Source: Bacillota bacterium (GTDB lineage: Bacteria; Bacillota; Clostridia; Lachnospirales; Anaerotignaceae). Taken from it: a stretch of 64,000 bases of DNA. Location of the stretch: assembly GCA_022791155.1 (NCBI GenBank), contig JAAVYN010000013.1, forward strand, positions 62,001-126,000, given 5' to 3'. Position 1 is the stretch's first letter, and the number at the start of each line of letters is the position of its first letter. The notes beneath the pieces were generated by a model that did no database searches, was not told where the DNA came from, and saw only the letters and a program-made list of their open reading frames with translations. This document shows positions 1 to 8,471 of the stretch, piece after piece. The translations under genes and the position numbers were made by a program.

Positions 1-1
1 G

Positions 2-640
2 GTGCGTGGCGTTATTATAACAGGAGCTGGCGAAAAATCTTTTGTGGCTGGGGCTGACATATCACAGTTTGTTCCTCTTGACGCCATTGGCGGAAGAAAA
101 TGTTCTGAGCTTGGACAAGCTGCGTGTTCATCAATTGAGAAGCTTGAAAAACCTGTCATTGCAGCTGTTAATGGCTATGCACTTGGCGGTGGCAATGAAA
201 TTTCAATGGCCTGCGACATTAGAATTGCCAGCACAAAGGCCGTTTTTGGACAGCCTGAAGTCAACCTTGGAATCATGCCTTGTTTTGGTGGCACACAGCG
301 CCTCACAAGACTTGTTGGATATGGATATGCCAAAGAAATGGTTTTTACAGCAAGACAGGTTAAGGCTGACGAGGCTTTGAGAATTGGGCTTGTCAACAAA
401 GTTGTTGAACCTGAAGAACTTATGGCTTCTGCAAAAGAAATGATGGCCACAATACTCTCAAAAGCACCTATTGCCGTTCAAATGTGCAAGGTTGCCATAA
501 ACAGAGGCAAAGAGATGGACTTTGACGATGCCCTTGAGCTTGAAAGAGACGTCACAGGCTTGCTTTTCTCAACAGCTGACAAAACAGAGGGTGTTGACGC
601 GTTTCTTAACAAAAGAAAGGCTGAATTCACAGGCAAGTAA
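2..640 (+). CDS. enoyl-CoA hydratase / crotonase, 5' end cut by window edge
   Basis: Crotonase-fold hydratase that adds water across an enoyl-CoA double bond, probably crotonyl-CoA/3-hydroxybutyryl-CoA interconversion in butyrate or butanol-type metabolism in the cytoplasm. The visible 212 residues hold the oxyanion-hole strand FVAGADIS, the first catalytic Glu in ALGGGNE (visible residue 66) and the second in FGQPE (residue 86), 20 residues apart as in rat mitochondrial hydratase. The family is about 260 residues, so some 45 N-terminal residues lie before the window; the GTG at position 2 is not the true start. Substrate (crt versus another short-chain hydratase) is inferred. A terminator follows directly. 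Confidence 0.88.
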   Translation: MRGVIITGAGEKSFVAGADISQFVPLDAIGGRKCSELGQAACSSIEKLEKPVIAAVNGYALGGGNEISMACDIRIASTKAVFGQPEVNLGIMPCFGGTQRLTRLVGYGYAKEMVFTARQVKADEALRIGLVNKVVEPEELMASAKEMMATILSKAPIAVQMCKVAINRGKEMDFDDALELERDVTGLLFSTADKTEGVDAFLNKRKAEFTGK

Positions 641-672
641 TAAATTTTTATGATTTTCGAATATATCAGCAT

Positions 673-709
673 AAAACTGTCGGATTATATAACTTCGGCA
701 GTTTTTGTG
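673..709 (+). terminator. rho-independent terminator after crotonase gene
   Basis: Ten-pair stem 673-682 / 696-705 (AAAACTGTCG with CGGCAGTTTT, one G-U pair) followed by a T-rich run. Between here and the terD promoter (710-950) the sequence is AT-rich with no ORF or structure I can support. Confidence 0.75.
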
Positions 710-951
710 TTGAATGAATTTGTGTCTAACATGCGAATTCAAAAAAGCTTTGATGTGAATATAGATTTTTGAGCTAAATATTATTCTGATTTTAAGGCAT
801 GATGAATTGCCAATAATGGCTTTTTAGTTTGAGGCAGATGCATTTGGCAGTTCATAAAAAGTTATGAGAAAATATAAAATGCAATTGATTTTAAAAGTAT
901 TTAACAGTTTTTGACTATTTTGTCTTTTTTCTTAAATTTTGGTTATTATCG

Positions 952-980
952 TTGAAAAACCGATATAATTTTGTTATATT
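952..980 (+). promoter_or_regulatory. sigma-A type promoter of the TerD gene
   Basis: TTGAAA at 952-957 and TATATT at 975-980 with a 17-bp spacer. It ends 36 bp before the start codon. A second TATAAT at 964-969 has no good -35 partner. Confidence 0.5.
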
Positions 981-1016
981 AGTAAAAATATGTTTGATTT
1001 AAGGAGGTTGATATCT

Positions 1017-1598
1017 ATGGCTATTTGTTTATCTAAAGGCCAAAAAGTTGACTTAACAAAAAGCAATCCAGGATTAAATAAAATTATGGTTGGTCTTGGA
1101 TGGGATGTGAATGCGTTTGACTCTGGTGGCGACTTTGATCTCGATGCTGCGGCGTTCATGCTTGGAGGAGACGGAAAATGTCCAACAGACAAGGAATTTA
1201 TTTTCTATGGCAATCTTAAGCATTCAAGCGGTGCAGTTGAGCACATGGGTGACAACCTTACGGGCAGTGGCGAGGGCGATGACGAACAAATTTTGATTGA
1301 TTTGTCAAAAGTGCCTGACAGCGTTTCCAAAATTGATTTCACAGTCACAATATATGAGGCGGAAGAAAGAAGACAAAACTTTGGACAAGTTTCCAATGCT
1401 TTTATAAGAATTGTTGATGAATCAAGCAACACAGAATTGATAAGATATGACCTTGGGGAAGACTTCTCAATTGAAACAGCCATTGTTGTTGGCGAGTTAT
1501 ATAGAAATGGCGCTGAGTGGAAGTTTAATGCCATTGGAAGTGGCTTTCAAGGCGGCCTTGCAGCACTTTGTGCACATTTTGGAATAAATGTTGCATAA
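1017..1598 (+). CDS. TerD family protein (CABP/TerD domain)
   Basis: A 193-residue single-domain TerD protein, a cytoplasmic Ca2+-binding beta-sandwich family linked to tellurite resistance, stress tolerance and phage or colicin resistance. The N-terminus [15 protein letters not shown] and the acidic loop [11 protein letters not shown] are characteristic. The start at ATG 1017 is set by AAGGAGG at 1001-1007, removing nine extra upstream codons in the open frame. It has its own promoter and terminator. In most genomes terD sits with terB, terC, terE and ter-linked biosynthetic genes; none is visible here, so this looks like an orphan whose role cannot be assigned more exactly. Calcium binding is known for the family, not shown here. 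Confidence 0.9.
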   Translation: MAICLSKGQKVDLTKSNPGLNKIMVGLGWDVNAFDSGGDFDLDAAAFMLGGDGKCPTDKEFIFYGNLKHSSGAVEHMGDNLTGSGEGDDEQILIDLSKVPDSVSKIDFTVTIYEAEERRQNFGQVSNAFIRIVDESSNTELIRYDLGEDFSIETAIVVGELYRNGAEWKFNAIGSGFQGGLAALCAHFGINVA

Positions 1599-1631
1599 AT
1601 TTGGCTGACACATTGAGTCAATAAAAATATG

Positions 1632-1676
1632 AAAAGCGTTTTCAGCCGTATGTCAAAAATGGCTGGAAACGCTTTT
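1632..1676. terminator. bidirectional terminator between terD and MATE genes
   Basis: A 16-bp stem, 1632-1647 with 1661-1676 (AAAAGCGTTTTCAGCC against GGCTGGAAACGCTTTT, one wobble), with A-run and T-run on the two flanks. It can end both converging transcripts. Confidence 0.88.
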
Positions 1677-1685
1677 TGTTGTTTT

Positions 1686-3125
1686 TCAAATTTGTTGTTT
1701 TTGATATGGTGTTGGAATTCTGTCCAATATTTTTTTGTAGTTCAGTTTGAACATAATCACTGTCACAGCCACTGCTATTGCGTCAGACACAGGCTCGGCA
1801 AGGAAAACACAAAATGTTTTTGAAGCATTGGGAAACAAATTTGCCACAGTTGGAGGAATCATTCTCATCAACTGGTTTTCAGGGAGCACTGCTGGAAAAA
1901 TGAAAATTAACGGTATAAGCAATATAATTTTTCTTAAAACAGCAAGAAACACGGATATTTTGGCCTCGCCCAAAGCAATGAATGTTTGCTGACAGGCTAT
2001 TTGAGCGCCAAAGAGAAGCGAGGAGGCCATATAAACACGCATTGACCATGAAGCGGCAGACATGAGCTGGGCATTGTTTGTAAAAAGACTGATGAATATG
2101 TTGGGAACAAACATTGCAACAGCCCAAAAAATAATTGTGTAGGCAAGTGAGAGACATATAAGAAGCCTGAAAACGTCTGTAACGCGCTGTTTGTTTCCAG
2201 CGCCATAGTTGAAACTGACTATTGGCTGCGCTCCCTGAGTTAATCCTGTGAGCGGAAGAAGCGTGAACTGCATACAGCTTGAAAGTATTGTCATGGATCC
2301 AACAGCTATGTCGCCGCCATATTTTTGAAGCGAAGTGTTGAAACATATTGTCAGTATGCTTTCTGTGGACTGCATTATAAACGGTGAAATTCCAAGTGCC
2401 ACAACGCCTGAAATTATTTTTGTGTCAAGTTTGAGATTTTCTTTTTTGATCTTGAGCGTGGTTTTTTGGCCTGTCAAAAATTTGAGAACCCATATCGCCG
2501 AAACAGCCTGAGAGATGACTGTGGCTGTGGCCGCTCCTTTAACGTTGAGGCCGAGTCCCCATATAAAAATTGGATCAAGAATTATGTTGAGAACAGCGCC
2601 TATGACAGTTGTTTTCATGCCAACAGAGGCAAAGCCCTGAGTTGTGATGAATGGATTGAGGCCGAGAACAATTTGTATGAATATTGTGCCAAGGCAATAG
2701 ATCCGCATATAATCCATGGCATATTTAATTGTGTTTTCGCTTGCGCCAAAAAACATGAGAAGCTTGTTTTGAAATATGAAAATTATGGTGGTCAGCATTA
2801 TGGAAATTGCGATTAGTGCAGCGGCACATGAGCCTATAATTTTTTCTGCACTTTTGTTGTCGCCTTTGCCCATTCTTATGGCAGCCTGAGGCGCGCCGCC
2901 CATGCCTATGAGACTGCTGAATGCCGAAATGAGCATTATAATTGGAAATGTGATGCCAACGCCTGTTAAAGCGTCAGTCCCTATTTCAGAAATATGACCT
3001 ATATACATTCTGTCAACAATGTTGTAAAGCACATTTATGATTTGAGCTGTTATTGCTGGAAATGCCATTGAAAAAAGAAGTTTTCCAATTTTTTCATGGC
3101 CCAGGTCAGCTTTTGAATCTGTCAT
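1686..3125 (-). CDS. MATE family multidrug efflux transporter
   Basis: A 479-residue inner-membrane protein of the MOP/MATE superfamily, expected to export cationic drugs or metabolites in exchange for Na+ or H+. The N-terminal region has the typical MATE signatures KLLFSMAFPAI and NVLYNIVDRMYIGHI (residues about 14-42), followed by twelve hydrophobic segments arranged as two related halves. Length agrees with the family (450-480). The start follows GGAGATGG. It is monocistronic, convergent with the TerD gene, and divergent from the two-component system; there is no adjacent MarR or TetR regulator. Substrate cannot be predicted. MepA/DinF-like assignment is possible but not resolved. Confidence 0.9.
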   Translation of the reverse strand: MTDSKADLGHEKIGKLLFSMAFPAITAQIINVLYNIVDRMYIGHISEIGTDALTGVGITFPIIMLISAFSSLIGMGGAPQAAIRMGKGDNKSAEKIIGSCAAALIAISIMLTTIIFIFQNKLLMFFGASENTIKYAMDYMRIYCLGTIFIQIVLGLNPFITTQGFASVGMKTTVIGAVLNIILDPIFIWGLGLNVKGAATATVISQAVSAIWVLKFLTGQKTTLKIKKENLKLDTKIISGVVALGISPFIMQSTESILTICFNTSLQKYGGDIAVGSMTILSSCMQFTLLPLTGLTQGAQPIVSFNYGAGNKQRVTDVFRLLICLSLAYTIIFWAVAMFVPNIFISLFTNNAQLMSAASWSMRVYMASSLLFGAQIACQQTFIALGEAKISVFLAVLRKIILLIPLIFIFPAVLPENQLMRMIPPTVANLFPNASKTFCVFLAEPVSDAIAVAVTVIMFKLNYKKILDRIPTPYQKQQI

Positions 3126-3429
3126 AACACCATCTCCATATTTAATTATGTAGGTTTTAAGCTTTCAGTTGATGACAGCATTTGTGCAAAGTTGTGACAC
3201 TTTCGCATTATACTGTTTACGCATGAGCAAATAGTATGCTTTTATTAACTTGAGGAAAGCTATATATTAGCGTTGTAAAAAGCAGTATATCAAATTTTTG
3301 GAAGATAGTCAAAACAATGTTTTTGTTGTCGAAACCAAATTCCTTTATGTGTGAAATGAGACAATGCAAATTTTGATACAAGCAAGATACATTTTTGTTG
3401 TAAAATTTATGGTTAAGGAGGTGTTTCAA
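3126..3429. other. divergent intergenic region, MATE / response regulator
   Basis: About 300 bp of AT-rich sequence separating the two divergent units. It must hold both promoters. I see TAAAAT at 3401-3406 as a likely -10 for the response-regulator transcript but no convincing -35 at standard spacing. The only other marked element is the 12-mer at 3371-3382 described separately. Confidence 0.5.
3371..3382 (+). promoter_or_regulatory. 12-bp motif shared with the vanY upstream region (copy 1)
   Basis: TTTTGATACAAG occurs here, 48 bp before the response-regulator start, and again at 6425-6436 before the VanY-type gene. Both copies are followed by TTGTAAAAT. It may be a response-regulator or common activator site; this is inference from the repetition only. 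Confidence 0.35.
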
Positions 3430-4089
3430 ATGGTTAGGATACTCATTGTTGAAGATGAGAAACCAATTTCAGATTTGATCAAGATGAATCTTCTTGAAGA
3501 AGGGTATGAATGCACTTGTGCTTATGACGGGCAGGAAGCTGCTGATATTATAGAAAAAGAAACATTTGATTTGATTTTGCTTGACATAATGCTTCCGGCC
3601 ATAGATGGTTATGAGCTTTTTGAATATATAAATTTCTATCACACACCAGTTATATTTTTGACAGCAAAAGCAGATGTGAAAGACAAAGTTAAAGCGCTTA
3701 AAGCGGGCGCTGAAGACTATATAACAAAGCCGTTTGAGATAATGGAGCTTTTGGCAAGAGTTGAAAACGTGCTTAGAAGACACAACAAAACTTCTAAAGA
3801 GATAGAATTCAAAAACATAAAAATCGACATATGCGCAAGAAAAGTTTTGATGAACGGTGAACACATATATTTGACGGCAAAAGAATTTGATCTTTTGATC
3901 CTGCTTGCAAGGAATAGAAACAAAGCGCTTTATCGCAGCCAGATATATGCCAGTGTGTGGGGAGAGGATTATATGGGTGACAGCCGAACAGTGGACTTGC
4001 ATATACAACGCCTCAGAAAAAAGCTGTCGCTTAAGTGTGAAATTGTTTCTGTTTATAAAATAGGATACCGTTTGGAGGTTCGGCAATGA
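3430..4089 (+). CDS. OmpR/PhoB-family response regulator
   Basis: A 219-residue cytoplasmic DNA-binding response regulator. The receiver domain (residues 2-115) has the acidic pair E8/D9, phospho-acceptor D52 in LILLDIMLP, T78 and K100 in YITKPFE. A linker is followed by a C-terminal winged-helix domain (about 125-219) with the PhoB-type recognition segment DSRTVDLHIQRLRKKL. ATG 3430 is chosen because AAGGAGG lies seven bases upstream; the open frame extends 22 codons further without a ribosome site. The stop overlaps the kinase start by ATGA, so translation is coupled. It probably controls envelope genes, since a D,D-carboxypeptidase gene follows the unit and shares an upstream motif. Confidence 0.95.
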   Translation: MVRILIVEDEKPISDLIKMNLLEEGYECTCAYDGQEAADIIEKETFDLILLDIMLPAIDGYELFEYINFYHTPVIFLTAKADVKDKVKALKAGAEDYITKPFEIMELLARVENVLRRHNKTSKEIEFKNIKIDICARKVLMNGEHIYLTAKEFDLLILLARNRNKALYRSQIYASVWGEDYMGDSRTVDLHIQRLRKKLSLKCEIVSVYKIGYRLEVRQ

Positions 4090-5507
4090 ATTTTTTTTGG
4101 AAAATATTTTTTGCAGTCATGTTTATAAGTGTTTCTTGCATGGCCTCTGGGGGTTACATATTGATCAATTCAAACTTCAGTTTTCTTTTGGAAAATGAAG
4201 TTCAAAGGGCATATGACTATGGCGACATTGTGTATTATTCCATATCAAACGAGTTTAGGGACATGGCTGAACAAAGCTATTATATGCAGACAGATGTGGA
4301 AGTGGCAAAAGTGGCCGATTCAATAAATATAAACAGCATGAATCAAAAAATTGACTTCAACATAATTGATGATGACGGAACGGTTGTTTTTTCATCTTTG
4401 AACAGAAATTTTGGAAATGAAATTATATGCCACTTGAATGATAATGAGGCGGGGTGGTCTTTGAAGGAAACGAAAACAGGCTTATATGTTCAGGCAGTCA
4501 GAACGGCTGTGTTTCATGAAGATAAATTTTATATTGAAACGGCAAGAGATGTTTCTTTTATTTTTGAAAACCAAAGACATCAATATGAAATGCTTTTGAA
4601 AATAATGGTGTGCATGTTGATTTTTGGCGGATTTATAACATTTGTGGTTTCAAAGATGCTTATGAAGAGGGTTGTCAATTTGACAAAAGTCACAAAAAAA
4701 ATTTCTGCTGGAAATTTGGGGAAAAGAGCCGATGTGAGGGGCGATGATGAAATTGCCATTCTTTCAAAAAACTTCAACAAAATGGCAGAGGAGCTTGAGG
4801 AGAAAATTAACAGGCTCAAAGATGAAGCTGAAAGGAAGGAGCTTTTTGTTGGAGCATTTTCTCATGAAATTAAAACGCCGCTCACTTCTGTGATTGGCTA
4901 TTCTGACATGTTGATGCGCAGTGAAATGAGTGCAGAGAAGATACATATATGTGCGGAATATATTTTTTCGGAAGGAAAACGTCTTGAAAATTTGTCGATG
5001 AAGCTTCTGGAACTGATTGTTTTGAAAAATCAGAAAATAAAACTCATTCCAACTGACATGAAAGAGTTTTTTGACAGTGTATGCTTTATTGTTTTGCCTC
5101 AAATTGAAAAAAGCGGCATAGAACTTATATGCAATGCCAAAAGCGCTGTGATAAACATGGAGCCGGAACTTATGAAAGCTGTGCTTATAAATGTGATTGA
5201 CAATGCAAAAAAGGCGATTGATGGAAAGGGCAAAATTGAAATAACAGGGGAAGAAATTGATGGTGTTTACACAGTGAAAGTTTGTGACACAGGAAAGGGA
5301 ATGGAAACACATGAACTTTCAAAAATAAAAGAAGCATTTTATATGGTTGACAAATCACGCTCCAGAAAACAGGGAGGAGCGGGGCTGGGGCTTGCCATAT
5401 GTGATGAAATTTTGAAACTTCATGGTTTTGAAATATCATTCAAAAGTGAAATTGATGTTGGAACAACAGTTTTTATATATATGGGGGAAGCCAAATGGAA
5501 AAATTGA
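4086..5507 (+). CDS. HAMP-domain sensor histidine kinase
   Basis: A 473-residue membrane kinase partner of the preceding regulator. Transmembrane segment 1 is at about residues 5-27, an extracytoplasmic sensor region follows to about 165, transmembrane segment 2 is near 170-190, then a HAMP domain (about 195-245), the H-box AFSHEIKTPLTSVIGY with phospho-acceptor His near residue 260, and the ATPase domain with N-box NVIDNAKKAI, G1-box VCDTGKGM and G2-box GGAGLGLAIC. All catalytic boxes are intact. The start overlaps the regulator stop by 4 bp and the stop overlaps the next gene by 13 bp, giving a tightly coupled three-gene unit. The ligand is unknown; no known sensor domain was recognised in the extracellular loop. 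Confidence 0.94.
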   Translation: MNFFWKIFFAVMFISVSCMASGGYILINSNFSFLLENEVQRAYDYGDIVYYSISNEFRDMAEQSYYMQTDVEVAKVADSININSMNQKIDFNIIDDDGTVVFSSLNRNFGNEIICHLNDNEAGWSLKETKTGLYVQAVRTAVFHEDKFYIETARDVSFIFENQRHQYEMLLKIMVCMLIFGGFITFVVSKMLMKRVVNLTKVTKKISAGNLGKRADVRGDDEIAILSKNFNKMAEELEEKINRLKDEAERKELFVGAFSHEIKTPLTSVIGYSDMLMRSEMSAEKIHICAEYIFSEGKRLENLSMKLLELIVLKNQKIKLIPTDMKEFFDSVCFIVLPQIEKSGIELICNAKSAVINMEPELMKAVLINVIDNAKKAIDGKGKIEITGEEIDGVYTVKVCDTGKGMETHELSKIKEAFYMVDKSRSRKQGGAGLGLAICDEILKLHGFEISFKSEIDVGTTVFIYMGEAKWKN

Positions 5508-6358
5508 GGCAGAGCTTTGTTATACTTATGCTTTTTGTTTTGCTGACGGCCGTGGCTGTGGCGCCTGTTTTTGTCACAAACCACAACAACGAAAGGCTTT
5601 TGGGCAACATTTCGGTGAAAAAGCTTCCAGAGGAAAAGCAGGAAATTAGCAGCGGAACACATTCCAAAGATGTCAAGGAGAGAATTAAAATTATAAAAAA
5701 ATCTCTTGTTGTCAAAACATTCAGATACAAAAAATATCAAAATGATGAGACATATTATGAAAAAATGACAAATATGAATGTTTTGAGCATAATGGAAGAA
5801 CAGTTGAGCTTCATTCAAAATTTGGGGCTGAGCTTTGATGATGGACATGCCATATCAATGGTGGAAAAAACAACATATATGGACACAGAAAACCCAAATG
5901 AGGAAGTCAGCATTTGGAAAATCGATGCTGAATACAATGATTTTTATATCACAGCTTATATAGATGCAAAAACCAATGTGGTGTATGAAATAATTATACT
6001 TTTGAAAAAACTCAGTTTTATTGACGACTCATATGCTTTATATCCCGAAAACTTCATAAAAGAATTTTCTGATTATTTGGAGTTCGATTATGATCACATT
6101 GAGGAAAATGAAGAACAATTTTCGGTTGGCGCCGACTGGTCTGAATTTATGATGAACCTTTTTATATTGTCGGTTAATGAAACAACAGGCGAGCTTGTGG
6201 AATATAGCATTGAGAGAAGCGAGTCAATTGGCTTTGATTTTTTTGAAGAAAGTGAATATATATATCCATACCCTATTTATGAAAGAGGCTACACTGATTT
6301 TTCAAACATTAAAATCATGAGGAACATTGACAATTTGTATTTGATAAAGGATCGATAA
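5495..6358 (+). CDS. membrane-anchored extracytoplasmic protein of unknown function, coupled to the kinase
   Basis: A 287-residue protein I do not recognise. It has an uncleaved-looking N-terminal anchor (hydrophobic residues about 8-27, MLFVLLTAVAVAPVFV) and an acidic, aromatic-rich extracytoplasmic domain. A segment near residues 130-170 (IWKIDAEYNDFYITAYIDA then VVYEIIIL) has the alternating pattern of a PepSY or related beta-meander fold, but that is only suggestive. The gene begins 13 bp before the kinase stop, so it is translated with it and probably acts as an accessory modulator of the sensor, as YycH and YycI do for WalK in layout only. No catalytic motif was seen. Confidence 0.75.
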   Translation: MEKLRQSFVILMLFVLLTAVAVAPVFVTNHNNERLLGNISVKKLPEEKQEISSGTHSKDVKERIKIIKKSLVVKTFRYKKYQNDETYYEKMTNMNVLSIMEEQLSFIQNLGLSFDDGHAISMVEKTTYMDTENPNEEVSIWKIDAEYNDFYITAYIDAKTNVVYEIIILLKKLSFIDDSYALYPENFIKEFSDYLEFDYDHIEENEEQFSVGADWSEFMMNLFILSVNETTGELVEYSIERSESIGFDFFEESEYIYPYPIYERGYTDFSNIKIMRNIDNLYLIKDR

Positions 6359-6424
6359 AAACGGAGTGTAATTTGCGTTTCGAAATTTTGTTTTAGAAAT
6401 AAACGTGGGAATTTGAATATACAG

Positions 6425-6436
6425 TTTTGATACAAG
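6425..6436 (+). promoter_or_regulatory. 12-bp motif shared with the response-regulator upstream region (copy 2)
   Basis: TTTTGATACAAG identical to 3371-3382, lying 81 bp before the VanY-type start and followed by TTGTAAAAT (TAAAAT at 6466-6471). Confidence 0.35.
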
Positions 6437-6517
6437 AAATAGCCATTTGTGAAACACTTGTTTTGTAAAATGAAATGCAAACAAAAGTGTTTTATGTTGA
6501 AACAAGGGGGCTATGGA

Positions 6518-7402
6518 ATGAAGAATATGAAAAATTCCCGAAAAAACAAATTTGATTGTGATAAAAAGGGACAAAGGAGAAAAACAAGGAAGACAAAAAG
6601 AATCAAAAGAGCGCAAAGAAGGAGGCAAATGCTGCTGTCATCACTGATTTTTGTGTCTTTGGTAAGCACCACAACTGTGTGCAGGGCGGCGTTTGAAAGG
6701 TTGGTTCTTGTTGAACAAAGTTATGATTCAGGCGGAAGCATATTTGAACATGGAAGACAGAGCGGTTTTGTATATTCTGCTGAAAATGATGATGGCAGAT
6801 TGAAGGAAAGTGAACAGATGAATGACAATGAAAATGCAGACAGTTCAGCATGGAATTTGATTCTTGTTAACCAATGGAATGAATTGCCAGAAGACTTTTC
6901 TGTTGATTTGATAGAATTGAACAATGGACACTCTGTTGACAAAAGAATTTATCAGGATTTGCAGAACATGATGAATGCGGCGCGAAATGAAGGACTTTCG
7001 CCAATTATATGTTCGTCATACAGAACACTTGAAAAACAAAGAGTTCTTTTCAACAATAAGGTTGAAAGCTACATTGCAGAAGGCTGCACAAGACAGGAGG
7101 CCGAAAAAGAAGCCTCAAAATGGGTGGCATTTCCTGGAACAAGTGAACATCACACAGGGCTTGCCGTGGATATAGTGGCACTCAGCTATCAAATGTTGAA
7201 TGAGGAACAGGAAAACACGGCTGAACAGAAATGGCTTATGGAGAATTCATATAAATATGGGTTCATACTTAGGTATCCAACTGACAAAAGTGACATCACA
7301 GGAATTGGATATGAGCCATGGCACTATCGCTATGTTGGAAAAGAGGCCGCTGCCCAAATTCATGAAAAAGGAATTTGTCTTGAGGAATATGTATGTGGAT
7401 AA
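6518..7402 (+). CDS. D-alanyl-D-alanine carboxypeptidase, VanY / M15B family
   Basis: A 294-residue zinc D,D-carboxypeptidase that trims the terminal D-Ala of peptidoglycan stem peptides outside the membrane. A very basic N-terminus (about 1-40, rich in Lys and Arg) precedes one hydrophobic anchor (MLLSSLIFVSLVSTTTV). The M15 domain fills the C-terminal half: ICSSYRTLEKQ, the zinc motif SEHHTGLAVDIV with His and Asp ligands, and EPWHYRYVG with the catalytic Glu and last His ligand. ATG 6518 follows AAGGGGGC with 7-bp spacing; a second Met lies three codons on. The position behind a two-component system recalls vanRS-vanY, but no vanHAX ligase genes are present, so this is probably wall remodelling rather than glycopeptide resistance. 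Confidence 0.9.
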   Translation: MKNMKNSRKNKFDCDKKGQRRKTRKTKRIKRAQRRRQMLLSSLIFVSLVSTTTVCRAAFERLVLVEQSYDSGGSIFEHGRQSGFVYSAENDDGRLKESEQMNDNENADSSAWNLILVNQWNELPEDFSVDLIELNNGHSVDKRIYQDLQNMMNAARNEGLSPIICSSYRTLEKQRVLFNNKVESYIAEGCTRQEAEKEASKWVAFPGTSEHHTGLAVDIVALSYQMLNEEQENTAEQKWLMENSYKYGFILRYPTDKSDITGIGYEPWHYRYVGKEAAAQIHEKGICLEEYVCG

Positions 7403-7403
7403 C

Positions 7404-7445
7404 AAAAAAAGACTTTAGTTACCAGGTATGGCTAAAGTCTTTTTT
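7404..7445. terminator. bidirectional terminator, vanY-type gene / tRNA-Pro
   Basis: Stem AAAAAAAGACTTTAG (7404-7418) with CTAAAGTCTTTTTT (7432-7445), extended by TACC/GGTA in the loop. A and T runs on either side serve both converging transcripts. Confidence 0.9.
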
Positions 7446-7455
7446 ATATAAAAAA

Positions 7456-7528
7456 TCGAGGTGACAGGACTCGAACCTGCGGCTTCTGCGTCCCGAACGC
7501 AGCGCTCTACCACCTGAGCCACACCTCG
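7456..7528 (-). tRNA. tRNA-Pro (anticodon CGG)
   Basis: Read on the minus strand, all parts fold: 7-bp acceptor stem CGAGGTG/CACCTCG with discriminator A, D stem GCTC/GAGC, anticodon stem CTGCG/CGCAG with loop TTCGGGA (anticodon CGG, decoding CCG), a 5-base variable loop and T stem GCAGG/CCTGT with loop TTCGAGT. It is 73 nt. The 3' CCA is not encoded; the transcript runs straight into T residues. Confidence 0.95.
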
Positions 7529-7544
7529 ACAAAACACATATATT

Positions 7545-7572
7545 ATTTTAATACAAAAATTTCAAATGTCAA
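7545..7572 (-). promoter_or_regulatory. promoter of tRNA-Pro
   Basis: Consensus TTGACA (complement of 7567-7572) and TAAAAT (complement of 7545-7550) with a 16-bp spacer, 16 bp before the mature tRNA 5' end. Confidence 0.7.
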
Positions 7573-7662
7573 CTGAAATTTAATCATAATTAAAATAAAT
7601 TTTGAATGTTCACCACATTTTGTCCTTTAACATATATTGAAATTATAAAGGAGGTTGAAAAA

Positions 7663-8328
7663 ATGAGATACCCAGAAAAAAATGAATTGGCTGGCTGCAA
7701 GCCTGTTATCAAACCGGATTTTGAAAAGGCATACCTTCGCTTTATGCATGCGTTGCCAAGTGATCCGCCGCTGAATGTGGACATATATTTGAATGGAAAA
7801 CTTGTTGTTAAGAATCTGAAATTTGAGGACTTCACGGAATATATCACTGTTAAGGCCGGGGCATACACTGTTCAGGTTTTCCCAACAGGCAATCATCTTG
7901 ATCAGCTTGTTGACATGCGCATAGTTCTCAGTGATGAAGAAATTGCGACAGCGGCTGTTATAGGGACAGCAGATGAAGTTGAGGTTGAAGTTTTTTCAGA
8001 CGTTCAAAGGCCAATAGATCCCGACTGTGCGGCCATGCGGTTTATAAACCTTTCGCCCGACAGCGGCGGAGTTAATATATATATTGATGACACGCCAGTT
8101 GTGTATGACTTGCAGTTTATGGAAGTTACAAACTATCTTTCACTTTTGCCGGGAAGACACACAATGAAAGTTGAGATAGACAGCAGCAAGGAAATTGTTG
8201 TATCACATCCCAATATGGTGCTTAAGGGAGGCTATTTCTACACAACATATGTTGTGGGGTTGGCCTATGGAAGGCCATATATTGAGGTTTTGATTCCACT
8301 TGAAGGAACGAGCTACCTCACATTCTGA
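7663..8328 (+). CDS. DUF4397 domain protein
   Basis: A 221-residue protein made of two DUF4397 units: residues about 24-105 (YLRFMHALPSDPPLNVDIY onward, ending in GAYTVQVFPTG) and about 125-205 (MRFINLSPDSGGVNIYI onward, ending in GRHTMKVEI). DUF4397 is an immunoglobulin-like beta-sandwich found in secreted or surface proteins of Firmicutes. No signal peptide is seen. ATG 7663 follows AAGGAGG; the longer frame lacks a ribosome site. It lies just before a LysM-GH18 gene of the spore cortex-lytic type, so a spore coat or spore-surface role is a reasonable guess, but nothing in the sequence proves it. Confidence 0.85.
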   Translation: MRYPEKNELAGCKPVIKPDFEKAYLRFMHALPSDPPLNVDIYLNGKLVVKNLKFEDFTEYITVKAGAYTVQVFPTGNHLDQLVDMRIVLSDEEIATAAVIGTADEVEVEVFSDVQRPIDPDCAAMRFINLSPDSGGVNIYIDDTPVVYDLQFMEVTNYLSLLPGRHTMKVEIDSSKEIVVSHPNMVLKGGYFYTTYVVGLAYGRPYIEVLIPLEGTSYLTF

Positions 8329-8363
8329 CAAAACAGGCTATAACTGAATAATTTTGGTTGACA

Positions 8364-8410
8364 GAGGCATATTTTTCTGAAGTTTTTGGAAAATTATGCC
8401 TCATATTTTT
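8364..8410 (+). terminator. probable terminator after DUF4397 gene
   Basis: Imperfect 14-bp stem GAGGCATATTTTTC (from 8364) with GAAAATTATGCCTC (ending 8401), followed by ATATTTTT. Confidence 0.6.
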
Positions 8411-8471
8411 GAGGCTTAAAACATTTTGAAAGTGTCAAACACATAGAATTTCTTTAGGAGGTGTTTATATA

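Noticed and set aside
1017..1598. Tellurite-resistance island
   Set aside because: Only a single TerD protein is present; the other ter genes are missing.
6518..7402. Glycopeptide-resistance operon because of two-component system plus VanY
   Set aside because: No vanH, vanA-type ligase or vanX gene is near; a D,D-carboxypeptidase next to a two-component system is common in ordinary envelope control.
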